From Brachionus plicatilis (taxonomy: Eukaryota; Rotifera; Eurotatoria; Ploima; Brachionidae), in assembly GCA_010279815.1 (NCBI GenBank), contig QEOQ01000339.1, forward strand, positions 143,122-164,714: a stretch of 21,593 nt of DNA, in the 5' to 3' direction. Positions 8,101 through 16,476 of this stretch are shown here, piece after piece; within the stretch, counting starts at the first letter, position 1; the number at the start of each line of letters is the position of its first letter. The position numbers and the translations under genes were made by a program. The notes under the pieces are model-generated. The model had not been told where the DNA came from and searched no databases. It saw only the letters and a program-made list of their open reading frames with translations.

Positions 8101-11100
8101 TCCTTGTTTTTAGTCTCGACTTTTTCATTCAATTCTTTCATTGATATGTTCAATGTTTCAATTTGTTCGGTGAGCTCTAGATCCCGCGATTGACTTTGTG
8201 AACGATTCATGGCATCTTTGGTCAACTTTTCAATCAATTTGTCCTTTTGCTCTATCGATTGCTCCAAATTTTGCATTACATTACTCTGATACAAGCCCAT
8301 TGAACTTGAGCTCAACTTTGATCTTAGAGTATTGATTTGCATTTCTTTGTCCTTGAGCTGTTCCTCTAAGTTCTCGATTTTCCGGTTCAAAACATTTATT
8401 TTTCTTTCTTTTATGTCCATTTGGTCTTTTAACTCGCCAATGTCGGAATCGCGTTGGTGCTTTTCCAATTGAATTTGCTGAATATGTTGATTCTTTTTCT
8501 CAATCAAATTTTCCTTTTCCTTTATTCTATTGCGCAATTCAGTTACTTCTGATTGTTGCATGGTGATTTGTTGTTCTTTGCTAACCAGAGATTCTTTTAG
8601 CAGTGTAAGGTAGTGTTGCAGGTCTTTTTCTTTGCTTTCACATGTTTCATATTTAGTCTTCAATTGCTGGAGTTCGGTTTCCTTCCGGCTCAAATCCAAT
8701 TTAAGGACATCAATTTTTTCTTTGAAAAACTTTTCGTTTGTTCGCAACAGTTCCATTTGAGTTGAACTTGTTGGAATTTTGGATGAGCCATTTGGACTAA
8801 GCTCATTTTTGGCATCGGACTGCAAATTGTCATTCATGGAATACCTCTGGCCAATACTTTTGCTTGTTACCATTTCATCTTGCAGTTGTTTTATTTGAAA
8901 TTCTAGTTGCTTTATTCGACTATCTTTGTTAGCTTCAACTAGCAAGTTAGTCTCCGCATTTGTGTCCAAGTACGAAAATAAATGAAGAGGGTCCTATATT
9001 GAAAAAGTTAACTTATGTTTTACCATTGTGAAATTTCATTCAAAACTTTAAATACAAATAAACAAAAATTTTATAATTGTGGTCAATTCTTTGTTCTGCG
9101 AATGAAGAAAAGTAAAAGAAAAACAACTTATGTTTCATCTAATGAGCAAGTTTACTAGATTTAGGAATTTTCTGCGAATTTGGCTCACTATTTAAAATTG
9201 TTTAAAATAAATTTTAATTTAAAAATAAATACTCTCTTATTAAATTATTTATTTGTTGATTTCAATACTAATATTAGCAATAAGAAGAAGGTACAAAATT
9301 TTTTATTATAAAAACAGATTTTTTTTTCTCTCAGTTCCTGTAAGAGAGATTTATGATCGTTGCAAACTAACCCTTTAAAAAGTTGTAGTTCTTTCAGACC
9401 CAGGTATTCAATGATAAAATTAAAATATTTTTTAAAATTTTATTAATTCTTAAAAGGCATAACATTTTCTACACTCTGGTGTATATTTTTAATTAAAAAA
9501 AGGGTGTGTCAATTTTATATAAATAAAATAAAATATACACAAGAGAATAGAAAATTTTACGTTCTTTCAGAATTTATATGTCACTGTCAATTTGTAAAAT
9601 GACTTGGCAAATAATAAAATTTTTCTTTTTTCATTGACCAGGAATTTTAAAAAATTAAAAAAAAAAAAATTAATTAATTTTTAATGTTTTTACCAAAATT
9701 TAATAGCAACGTTTAAAATTTTTCCCCAAAAAAATTTATTTTCATTTATAAATAAAATTTTTAAAAAAATTAAACAAAATACTTAATTAATAATTTAATT
9801 TATAAAATTTTTTCATTGAAAAGTCTTCTTATTACATTCCAAGCCAAACTTTAACTCAACTTTTCGAAAAGAGCATCCCATAGCAAAAGAGCACTATATA
9901 AATCCTAAACTATACCCAAAAGAGGGCATAATTATTACCTGTGTTTATTTTATCCAAAAAAAAACCTAAAACACTGAATTTACAACAAAATTTTTTATTC
10001 ATTACTTTTTTTTTAGAAAAACCAAGCACTAATTATCTAAGTAGAACGAAAAGTTACTTTTTTAACCTTTTTTTTACTAATTTTTACGTAAATTTATGTA
10101 AAAAAAGGTAAAATATGGAAAAAAAAAGTAACTTTTGAAAGAAAATTAAGAAATTTTTAATTTTTCTAATAAACTAGCAGTCTGACCATCCGCCATTTTT
10201 GTCTAATACTTAATCAATTACCTATAAAACAAAAAAAAAACACATATTTAATCTTTTAAATTTTAACAATTATTTACATTTTTTAATGGATTTTGTGTGA
10301 TGTAATTATTACATTTAGTAATTGTAATGTAATTTTTAAAAAATTTTTACAATTACTAAATGTAATGTAATATATGTAAAACCTAAGTCGATTAAAAAAA
10401 GTAAATAATTCTTAAAAATTAAAAGATTAAATATGTGTATTTTTTTTGTTTTATAGGTAATTGATATAGTGTTAGACAAAAAATGGCGGATGGTCGGACT
10501 GCTAGTTTATAAATTTCTGGTTTTAACATACTTTGTTAAATCTAAAGGTAAAATCTGCAAAAGTCTGATCATATTGAGCATCAAAAATTGATCATTAACT
10601 TCATCTTGCCGATAAATTTAAATGTTATATTGACATTAATTACAAAAAAAATCAAAAATGTTTTTATTTTGTTCTAAATTCAGTATTTTAGTTTTTTAAA
10701 AACATATTTTTGTTATTTAAAAATATTATACGCGCAAAAGAAAGCACTCGGACTGCCTTATGTACAATTTACTGTTAAATATATATACAATATGTAATCT
10801 CTGGAATTGTATCATTTTACAAAATGACACATTTTATAAATTGACAGCGACATATATAATTTTAAAAAATTATTTAATTTTATCATTGAATACCTGGGTC
10901 TGAAAGAACTACAACTTTTTAAAGGGTCAGTTATTTTTAGATCACTGGGTAGAAAATTTTTATTTTTTAGCCCCTCAAAAAGAATGAAATGTAGGGTTTC
11001 AAAGGGCGTAGTTTACGAATTTCAAGTAAAAAATTATAAATTCAGATAACACTTAAGTTTTGAATTTCTAGAACTTTATCTGAAGATGTTGCCACATCCT

Positions 11101-13324
11101 CTTATTTAATCTTTTTTTTAAATAGTTTATTTAATATTTAAAAATTGCTTTGATTAATAAAACTCATTTCGCCATTGGTATTTAAAATTTTAAAAAAGTT
11201 ATATTAAATTAATTAAATTAATTAGAATTTGAAAGAGAAATTGGAACTGTTACAGAAAAACAGTTGTCTATTAGAATAGATCATTTGAGACTTTACAAAT
11301 GAGGGTTTCTTATCTAATCACCAATGTAATACTCTATATTTGTGAGATTTTTTCCCTAAATTCATCTATCTAATATTTTTATTGTCTCAAATTAATTTTT
11401 CTAAAATGTCAACCCATCGTATTGAAAGTTTTGTGTAAAATACAAAGATGTCTCTTTCTTTTTAAATTAAAAAAATTACAGTTTTATTATTCGAAAGAGT
11501 TGAATTGTTGGAAGTGTTCATGTTCAATTGAGAAATGAGGCTGGATTTTTGCTGTTGTAATTGATAGACAAATTGTTGTAGTTGGAAATTTTTTTGTTCC
11601 TCTTCGAGCAGCCGTTCTCTGAGACTATTTTGTTCGCTTAAAAGAGCGGCATTTGTGGCCTCCACTTGGTGACTAAAGCTTTCCATTTGATTCATTTGCT
11701 GAATCTAGATTTAACATCATCATCAATCAGTGTAAAAATATTCAAAAATGTTCAAAATAAAATTTACAATTTCGTTTGCTGTGGTGCTCAGTGAATTGAA
11801 GTCACCATTGGATGTGTCCTTGGCACTCAATGTCTTTACTATTTGGAACAGTTTTTTAATTGTCTCGTCTTTGGTACTCAACGACTGCTTCTGAGCATTG
11901 ATTCTCATTTCCAGCTCATTGATGGTTTTTTTGAGCAGACTTTTTTCTTTGGAAAAATTTTTCGAATTGCTTGTCGCGTAAAATTCACTTTGAACAAATT
12001 TTTCCTGCTGCATTTGTTCGATTTGAATCTCTAGCTGCTGGACATAGAGAGCCCGCTGCTCAAATGAGCCTAGCAAATTTTTGTTCTGAGCTTGCACAAT
12101 TTTGAATTTTTCTAGCAGGACATGGTACTTTTGCTGCTCTTCTTTGCGCATTTGCCGCTCTCTTTTCAGCTCCGGACTCCAAAATTGCTTGATGCTCTGC
12201 ATATTGGAAGAAAGCTTTTGTTGACATGTGTCCAGCTCACACTTTAGAAAATAGCACTCTTTCTGCATGTCCATCAGCCTGATCTGTAAGTCTTTGATGA
12301 AATTTATTTTGGACTGGTTGGAATCAGTTTGATTCAAAGACTTGAGCGAACTAATGCTTGTGTCGCGCTGAATCGAGGTTGAAGACAGCGCTTTGTTCGA
12401 TGACCTTAGACCACTGCAAATGTTCTCCAAATTAAAAGGGCTGAAATTGGCACACTGACCATTGGAACTGGCATTTATGATTGAATTTGACCTGTGATGA
12501 TGACTATGGTGCCGACTCGGCTTGGAAGCGATTGTATTCAAATAAAGAGTGGAATTGGAATAGGTGGGAAAGTGTCCAGTTGTTACTCGGCGCGATGGCG
12601 TGTTTGACGCCGAGCTAGATAAAGGAGTTAAATTTTCAAAATATGATTCTGTCGCAGTACACCTGTCCAAGGATCTTTCTCTTCGGATCAAATAGTTTAA
12701 ATTGGAATAGTTTGAACTGGGCTGATTTTCTTGTTCGCTTTGCTGTTTTTGACCAAATGTATTTGAGAAATTGAGACGGCCAGTGTAATTTTGTTCCGCA
12801 CTCTTAACTTGATTCGATTCATTTTCATTTGAATTGTTCAAAATGATCAAGTCATCGATCAGACTGTTCATCGATTGAAGCTTTGATTTGTGAGGATTTT
12901 CGGTTTCATTCGAATTTATTTTGTTCTCAAAATTACTAGAGTTGTTCAGGTTGATGATCAGATTGGAGTTGAAGGGACTTGAGCGGCCCGACGTGTAGCC
13001 ACTGGTCGAAGAATTTGAGTTGAGACTAGAACTGTGATTAACCAGCAGGGCCTGATTGGCAGCTGAAAGCTTGTCGGCTTTGTCTACAGGCTCTGGCCTG
13101 ATTAGATTGTCATTAGGGTCAGAGTAAGCATCAAAGTCTGTCTTTTTTTCCATTTGAGTATTTGAAGCGGGCGCTGAATCGATAAAAATGGCCTCGAGCT
13201 CAGCCATGGCATTTGAGTCAACATATTGCTGAAAACACTTGGTTTGCTCGTCTTCCAAGACTTTTTTCGATGATGAAACTTCTTTTGAAAAGTCTAAACT
13301 GCCGTTTTCCATTATAGACGTCAT
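5129..13324 (-). CDS. ERC: ERC/ELKS/CAST (Bruchpilot-type) active-zone scaffold protein, complete, seven coding exons
   Basis: ERC proteins are long coiled-coil scaffolds of the presynaptic cytomatrix. They bind RIM, liprin-alpha, Bassoon/Piccolo and Rab6, and help position calcium channels and vesicles. The model joins 13324-11768, 11704-11480, 8993-7359, 5725-5565, 5499-5358, 5305-5216 and 5158-5129, giving about 1279 residues (vertebrate ERCs are about 950-1120). All introns are GT...AG and all phases agree. Family hallmarks recur in order: LSSNMQSIKQFWSPELKRER (about 371-390), ELEMRINAQKQSLSTKDETI (about 470-489), KERKINVLNRKIENLEEQLK (about 789-808), LEEALRESVSITAERE (about 1108-1123), LLSTISEKDSAIAELE, QRMKLMNNY, and a final GIYA. 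The ATG at 13324 is preceded 9 nt upstream by an in-frame TAG. The extra length is mainly a Ser/Asn-rich N-terminus. Introns are 63, 2486, 1633, 65, 52 and 57 nt. Confidence 0.95.
5216..5305 (-). CDS. ERC: ERC coding exon 6 (residues 1241-1270)
   Basis: The acceptor is TTAACAAAG at 5307-5306 and the upstream intron is 52 nt. The 30 residues start NEQRMKLMNNYMSAKDAKDK, the counterpart of TQNRMKLMADNYEDD at the end of the vertebrate ERC coiled coil, and finish VKVLAINPIM. The donor is ATG|GTAATT (5215-5214), phase 0. Without splicing the protein would end VISKIKLF at a TAA eight codons on and lack the PDZ-binding tail. Confidence 0.9.
5358..5499 (-). CDS. ERC: ERC coding exon 5 (residues 1193-1240)
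   Basis: It begins after TTTAAAAG at 5501-5500 with the last base of a split Lys codon, then QEILLSTISEKDSAIAELE, then CNRSSNNRAKIQRLMDEKDN, and ends HHQLKDL at GATTTG|GTAAGA (donor 5357-5356). ISEKDxxIAxLEL is a signature near the end of the ERC rod, and the following xLxREKDxLxxQLK pattern is also conserved. The exon leaves in phase 0. The donor GTAAGA is close to consensus. Confidence 0.92.
5565..5725 (-). CDS. ERC: ERC coding exon 4 (residues 1140-1193)
   Basis: The acceptor is ATTTGTAG at 5727-5726 and the exon opens AAT AAA AAT CTA ATC in phase 0. It encodes NKNLIDEITSLQKSISEQQL and continues to EEEKVKEMNELLITK. The last Lys codon is split: AA lies here and G in exon 5. The donor is CCAA|GTACAA (5564-5563), a weak but GT-starting site. 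It is required because the unspliced frame hits TAA four codons later. The joined sequence LLITK|QEILLSTISEKD aligns with the well-conserved MKQEALLAAISEKD stretch of ERC proteins. The next intron is only 65 nt. Confidence 0.88.
5726..7358 (-). other. ERC intron 3 (1633 nt), containing an inverted-repeat element
   Basis: The boundaries are GTAAAT...TTTGTAG. It is over twenty times longer than the four small introns of the gene. About a quarter of it is the inverted-repeat element at 6786-7202. The remainder is A/T-rich with a short AAATAAAT run near 7013 and no coding signal that I can support. Confidence 0.8.
6786..7202. mobile_element. MITE-like inverted-repeat element in ERC intron 3
   Basis: The left end GGTTTAATTTTTTGTGTTTG (continuing to about 6865) is repeated inverted from 7202. 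The first 35 nt differ at one position. A further block (CATTGAAAAAGTG, then GATG, then TTCAAATA) follows after a 14-nt indel. Total length is 417 bp with no ORF. It is flanked by AAAT on both sides (6782-6785, 7203-7206), a possible short target duplication that is weak evidence in such DNA. The superfamily is not assignable by eye. Confidence 0.7.
7359..8993 (-). CDS. ERC: ERC coding exon 3: central coiled-coil rod (residues 595-1139)
   Basis: The acceptor is CAATATAG at 8995-8994. The first codons are GAC CCT CTT CAT, so the exon begins eight codons before the TTG at 8969 that simple ORF calling treats as a start. The 545 residues are almost unbroken heptad coiled coil. A short Ser/Pro break near 655-670 (ELSPNGSSKIPTSSTQ) precedes MELLRTNEKFFKEKI (about 674). 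Then come LKESLVSKEQQ, the KERKINVL block and, near the end, EEALRESVSITAERE. These match the ERC family in order. The exon ends at GAT AAC CAA|GTAAAT (donor 7358-7357), phase 0; read-through would add only VNV before TAA. Confidence 0.95.
9464..9555. mobile_element. Small hairpin element interrupting the left arm of the 9366-10931 element
   Basis: Arms of 28 nt (9464-9491 and 9528-9555) form an inverted repeat of the shape ATTTTCTA-n8-TGTATATTTT with a few mismatches. The surrounding arm of the larger element resumes after it, and GTTCTTTCAG appears at about 9389 and again at 9561. It is best read as a nested insertion or local rearrangement. Confidence 0.45.
10049..10136. repeat. Imperfect palindrome AAAAGTTACTTTTTT...AAAAAAGTAACTTTT
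   Basis: An 88-nt stretch has inverted ends (AAAGTTACTTTTTT) and a GTAAAAAAAGG / CCTTTTTTTTAC inner pair. It lies inside the larger element, left of the 342-bp palindrome. It shares its GTAAAAAAAGGT core with 3050-3085. Confidence 0.4.
10169..10510. mobile_element. 342-bp palindromic (foldback) MITE nested inside the larger element
   Basis: The two halves are inverted copies over nearly their full length. The ends read ATAAACTAGCAGTCYGACCA and CCGCCATTTTTTGTCTAA in both orientations, then CAATTACCTATAAAACAAAA and CACATATTTAATCTTTTA. The centre is a further perfect stem (ACATTTAGTAATTGTA with its complement). A TA at each end (10170-10171, 10508-10509) would suit a Tc1/mariner-type insertion. 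The G/C-rich terminal CCATCCGCCAT stands out in this A/T-rich DNA. No coding capacity. Confidence 0.75.
11480..11704 (-). CDS. ERC: ERC coding exon 2: short coiled-coil segment (residues 520-594)
   Basis: The acceptor is TTAAATCTAG at 11706-11705 and the first codons are ATT CAG CAA ATG. The 75 residues (IQQMNQMESFSHQVEATNAA, then LLSEQNSLRERLLEEEQKNF) are Gln-rich coiled coil, in the position of the segment that precedes the vertebrate KDSKISSMERGL-type block. The exon ends at AAT AAA ACT|GTAATT (donor 11479-11478), phase 0. If the intron were retained, translation would stop five codons later (VIFLI then TAA). The upstream intron is 63 nt. Confidence 0.92.
11768..13324 (-). CDS. ERC: ERC coding exon 1: disordered N-terminus and first conserved coiled coil (residues 1-519)
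   Basis: Residues 1-340 are low-complexity, rich in Ser and Asn, with TSGYTSGRSSPFNSN near 108 and a His cluster HHSHHHR near 272. They resemble the unstructured N-termini of ERC proteins but are longer. Coiled coil starts near residue 340 (INFIKDLQIRLMDMQKE). The stretch around FWSPELKRER (about 381-390) is among the most conserved parts of the family. The translation of the open frame runs on past the true end; the exon stops at ATT|GTAAAT (donor 11767-11766), just after ...LSTTANEI, in phase 0. A second in-frame ATG four codons in (MTSIM) is an alternative start. Confidence 0.95.
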
Positions 13325-13545
13325 TCTAATCTAATTGTGTCTAGTTCAAAATTACATATCATCATTTTAATCTAAAATCATGTTAAATCATGTTAGGCAA
13401 CAAATTCTTTTCATTATTATTAAAATTTTGAAGTCCCATGGACAAAAAAAAAATATTTAAATTCATGATTCATAATACAGTTTGAATAAAAATAAATAAA
13501 TTGCAAAAGTTTTCTTTAAAGAAAATTTTTCTAATTTTAATTTTA
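13325..13545. other. ERC 5' flank
   Basis: About 220 bp lie between the ERC start codon and the hAT-like element. An AG two bases before the ATG (GATTAG|AATG) could be a cis- or trans-splice acceptor, but the sequence upstream is not pyrimidine-rich. No TATA box or other promoter element can be told apart from the A/T background. Confidence 0.3.
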
Positions 13546-13553
13546 CAAAATAC

Positions 13554-13874
13554 CAGAGTTGTTTAAAAGTCACAAGTCTCAAGTCAAGTCTCAAGTCAAG
13601 TCCAAGTCTGGACTTTTATTTTTTTTCAAAAGTCCGACCAAAAACTTTAATTTTTTCTTTTAATTTTCATTCAAAAGTCCAAGTCCAGGCTTTAAAATTT
13701 TGAATACTGAAGAAGAAATTTATGCTAAAATTGCAACAAAATTCTGATATATGGCAAATCTATTAAATAAGACAACCCAAGAGTATATAAATTTTTTGAT
13801 ATGAAGCCTGATCTAGCAAATTTAAAAAAAAATTCTAGACTTGGACTTTTTTTTGGGCATTTTAAACAACTCTG
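13554..13874. mobile_element. hAT-like MITE, copy 1, directly upstream of ERC
   Basis: Perfect 15-nt terminal inverted repeats CAGAGTTGTTTAAAA (13554-13568 and inverted 13860-13874) are flanked by CAAAATAC (13546-13553) and CAAAATGC (13875-13882), an 8-bp duplication with one mismatch. About thirteen AAGTC/GACTT motifs crowd near the two ends, several in direct tandem. An 8-bp duplication, a CAGAG-type TIR and repeated subterminal motifs are the marks of hAT elements. There is no transposase. Its TIR and motif match the element at 3623-4288, so both belong to one family. It lies on the 5' side of ERC and could carry or disturb regulatory sequence. Confidence 0.75.
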
Positions 13875-13882
13875 CAAAATGC

Positions 13883-15072
13883 ATAATTCCATTTTTTTTT
13901 TTAAAGAAACTAAAACAAAAAATTATTTTTTACAATTTAAGGTTAGACATATTATTCAAATTTTTGAACTTTATCCGTTTATTGAAAAATATTAACCAAC
14001 ACCACTTCAAACAATTAAAACAAATTCTAATAGAACGATAATTTTTTTTTTCATTTTATACTAAAATCAACTCTAAGTAAATTATTCAATAAATCGCATA
14101 AGTAGAAAAAATCATTGCTTACTTCCATCGTTTAAATTATTTTATCAATAATAAATTTCACTGATTCGCCTATATCCATATTGATATTTTTAAAACTAAA
14201 TTGAATTAAGCTTTGGACAATTTTGGGTTCATAATCTTAATAATTGATAAATATGCGTTTTTCTACCCTATATAATTGGGTACAGAACGATGTACTTCTT
14301 GTGTTGAGCTCACCTTGATTTTGTCTTTGAAAAAAAATAATTCTTTGCACAGTGGACTTTTCATCAACTATTCCAGAAAAAATATCCTATGCTTAAATTA
14401 AATTTGATCAACTGACTCAATATTAAGTGGGGTTATATGAGTAAATGACTTTCTTTTCATTAATAAAATAACTTTTTTTTTCATTCATTAGAATAATTTA
14501 CTTTATGGATGTGAAAAAATCTTGTATTTAAAAAAGATCACAAAACTAATTTTCGTTTGATTTGTAATTAGTTTTAAGATTATTTTTGGGGGAGACCCTT
14601 GATGATGATAGATTTCCTTTTCCGCCCAGCGATTGAGAAAAAAATTCATTAATAAAAAGATCTTTTTTAAAATAAGAGATCTTCTAAAAATAAAATAATA
14701 TAATTAAGGGACATTTTTACTAGAGCAATTATAAGAAATGACTGCGCGAACGCCACCGCAATTCCCTAAATTCCTTTTTTTAGAATAGAGTTTAATTCGA
14801 TTTTTTTAGTTTGGAAAATAATTTTGGTAAATAGATGTTTAACTTTATAGAAAAGTATTTAGTAAAAAACACAAAATTTGATTAAATTTAATTTTTTTTT
14901 AAAAACAAAATTTTAAATGTATTTCGTTCATTGAATTTCTTTTAATTACAATTTTCGTTTATGTAGATTATAGAAAAATTTAACCATTTTTTGAGGGAGA
15001 TTAAGAAAACATATACAATGTGAATCTAAAAAAGAACAACATAAACTAAAATTCTTTTTTTTTTAAATCAAA
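13883..15072. other. A/T-rich intergenic stretch with one weak exon-like block
   Basis: Mostly A/T-rich and without coding signal. On the minus strand 14386-14314 is bounded by CATAG| and CAAG|GTGAGC. It reads DIFSGIVDEKSTVQRIIFFQ and so could be a 73-nt exon, but it does not splice in frame onto the ERC start. Around 14590-14640 the sequence is briefly richer in G/C, with a RTGATGA-like motif but no matching D box. No RNA gene is called. Confidence 0.35.
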
Positions 15073-15321
15073 ATGACACTTTTCAACTGTTTTGGCTTTT
15101 TTTACATATTTGACTTGATTTTTTTTTTATTCATCAATAAAGTTTATGTTTTATTAATATTTTTGAAAAACAAATTTATGTGTTTGATGAACAGGTTAAA
15201 AAAACAAAATCCTAAAGGAAAAAAAGGGAGAGGAAAAGTAGAGGAAGAGCCGAGGAAAGGAAGAGGAAGAGTCGAAGAACAAAATGCGTACAAATTAGTT
15301 TTAATTTGTACTGTAGAATAA
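15073..15321 (+). pseudogene. Weak ORF with a purine-rich AT-hook-like run
   Basis: An 82-codon frame starts M-T-L-F-N-C-F and has a hydrophobic first half typical of translated T-rich DNA. The second half, from a purine-only run at about 15215-15285, reads KGKKGRGKVEEEPRKGRGRV. The two KGRG(K/R)V repeats resemble AT-hooks and the basic tails of the transposase remnants elsewhere in the window. The purine tract may be a simple-sequence accident. No family was recognised, and it is more likely a fragment than a gene. Confidence 0.2.
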
Positions 15322-16002
15322 TTATTTCATAGAGTTATTTTCATAGAATTTTTTAAAATAAATAAAATCTAGAAAAATAATTCAAAAAATTTATCATTTT
15401 TTCAAGGATAAAATTTTCTCATAATTTTTCATTTACAATAAATTGAAAAAATATTTAAAAGTTTCCTTTAATTTACAAAAAAAGAAAGTTCAATTGAAGA
15501 AATTATTTCAATAGTTAATAAAACGTAACTACGCTTAAAATTTCTTCTAAAAAACAATTTTAAATTTATTTAATTTTAATATTTTTCTTTTATAGTAACA
15601 TAATTTCTATGATGAAATATTCTATGAGTATATTTCTATGTGATATTTTTCTACCGAAATTTATTCTATTTGAGTTTCGTTTAATTTCATTTATTTCCTA
15701 TAAATTGTCTTTTCTATAAATTGAAACATTTTCGTTTTATTTACTTTTTATATGTTTCTTTAATCCTTACCTATCATTTTTTGAATTTATTGTTAATGAA
15801 AAAATACAAGAGGCTATTATTCCGAAAAAAAATTCTATCATTATTTTTCTAGAAAATATTGTCTCTCTTTAAAAAAATTATATGAGTTATTCGAACGCTC
15901 ACCATAATTTTTGGTGAAAAAAAGTAGGACCTAGAGAACGAATCAGAGTTTTAAAGTGAAGATTATACAAAGGTATAGAGGTGCTTCATTTTTATTTTCT
16001 AG

Positions 16003-16476
16003 TACCAAGATCGGACTCTAACTTTTTGTGGAAACGAGAAAGAAAAGAGGGAGACCAAACAATGCAGTACCATGCTGAGTGAAATTTTTTATAATCTAGA
16101 CAATAAAATCTTTTTTATACCTGAGATAAAAACAAAAGAATTACATCCATTAAAGCTATTTTTTATTGATAATTATAAACTTCAAACTAATTTATTATTA
16201 TTAATGTTTCGATATGAATCTAGAGTAAAAGTAAACATTAAATCTGAACACAAACATTTTGGATAAGTCTGGTATAAAATCAATCAAATATTTAACAGCA
16301 ACAAAATTAGAAAAAAAACCAAAATGCTTCCACTGAATGATCTTCACCTAGAGACTATATTACATAAATCTCTCTTCTACTTCTCTCTTTCTCAACAAGA
16401 TTTACAAATAACTAAAATAATAAATAAAAACCATTTTAAGCAACAAAGAAGTTTAACTCAAAAAAATACTACTTAA
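16003..16476 (+). pseudogene. Exon-like open stretch with one stop, overlapping an AT-hook-like frame
   Basis: A good acceptor (TTTTTATTTTCTAG, ending 16002) opens a phase-0 frame: YQDRTLTFCGNEKEKRETKQ, then CSTMLSEIFYNLDNKIFFIP, to TAA 16264-16266. The same frame resumes and stays open for 69 more codons (including MLPLNDLHLETILHKSLFYF) to TAA 16474-16476. So it may be one gene fragment broken by a single nonsense codon. In another frame the start contains ETRKKRGRPNNAV, close at DNA level to the KRKRGRPKK AT-hook of the left-edge transposase remnant. The two readings compete. I do not recognise the product. Confidence 0.25.

Larger units (their letters stand above)
9366..10931. mobile_element. 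1.57-kb non-autonomous DNA element with long terminal inverted repeats
   Basis: The left arm 9366-9443 (starting ACTAACCCTTTAAAAAGTTG, then CTTTCAGACCCAGGTATTCA) is repeated inverted at 10854-10931 with only a few differences over about 75 nt. A second block of the arms (TATATGTCACTGTCAATTTG) lies at 9571-9601 and, inverted, at 10831-10860. In the left arm the two blocks are separated by about 125 nt that hold a smaller hairpin element. No transposase frame was seen in the interior. I found no clear target duplication, so the outer boundaries are those of visible similarity. Confidence 0.65.
8994..11479 (-). other. ERC intron 2 (2486 nt), filled by nested inverted-repeat elements
   Basis: The boundaries are GTAATT...CAATATAG, and it joins two phase-0 exons. 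Most of its length is the 9366-10931 element and what lies inside it. The remaining flanks (8994-9365, 10932-11479) are A/T-rich. I see no additional exon: the ERC protein alignment continues directly from exon 2 to exon 3. Confidence 0.8.

Noticed and set aside
8967..8969. TTG as the start of a separate 540-residue protein
   Set aside because: The frame continues eight codons upstream to a splice acceptor and joins in phase to ERC exon 2; it is an internal exon.
11843..12034. 63-codon plus-strand frame
   Set aside because: It lies antisense to ERC exon 1, whose coding sense is certain from conserved motifs.
13801..14041. Two overlapping plus-strand frames of 64-66 codons
   Set aside because: They start inside the hAT-like element and consist of Phe, Leu, Ile, Lys and Asn from T/A runs; no splice sites or conservation signal.
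14590..14640. Possible C/D-box snoRNA (RTGATGA motif)
   Set aside because: No D box (CTGA) at a suitable distance and no terminal stem; ATGATGA runs are common in such DNA.
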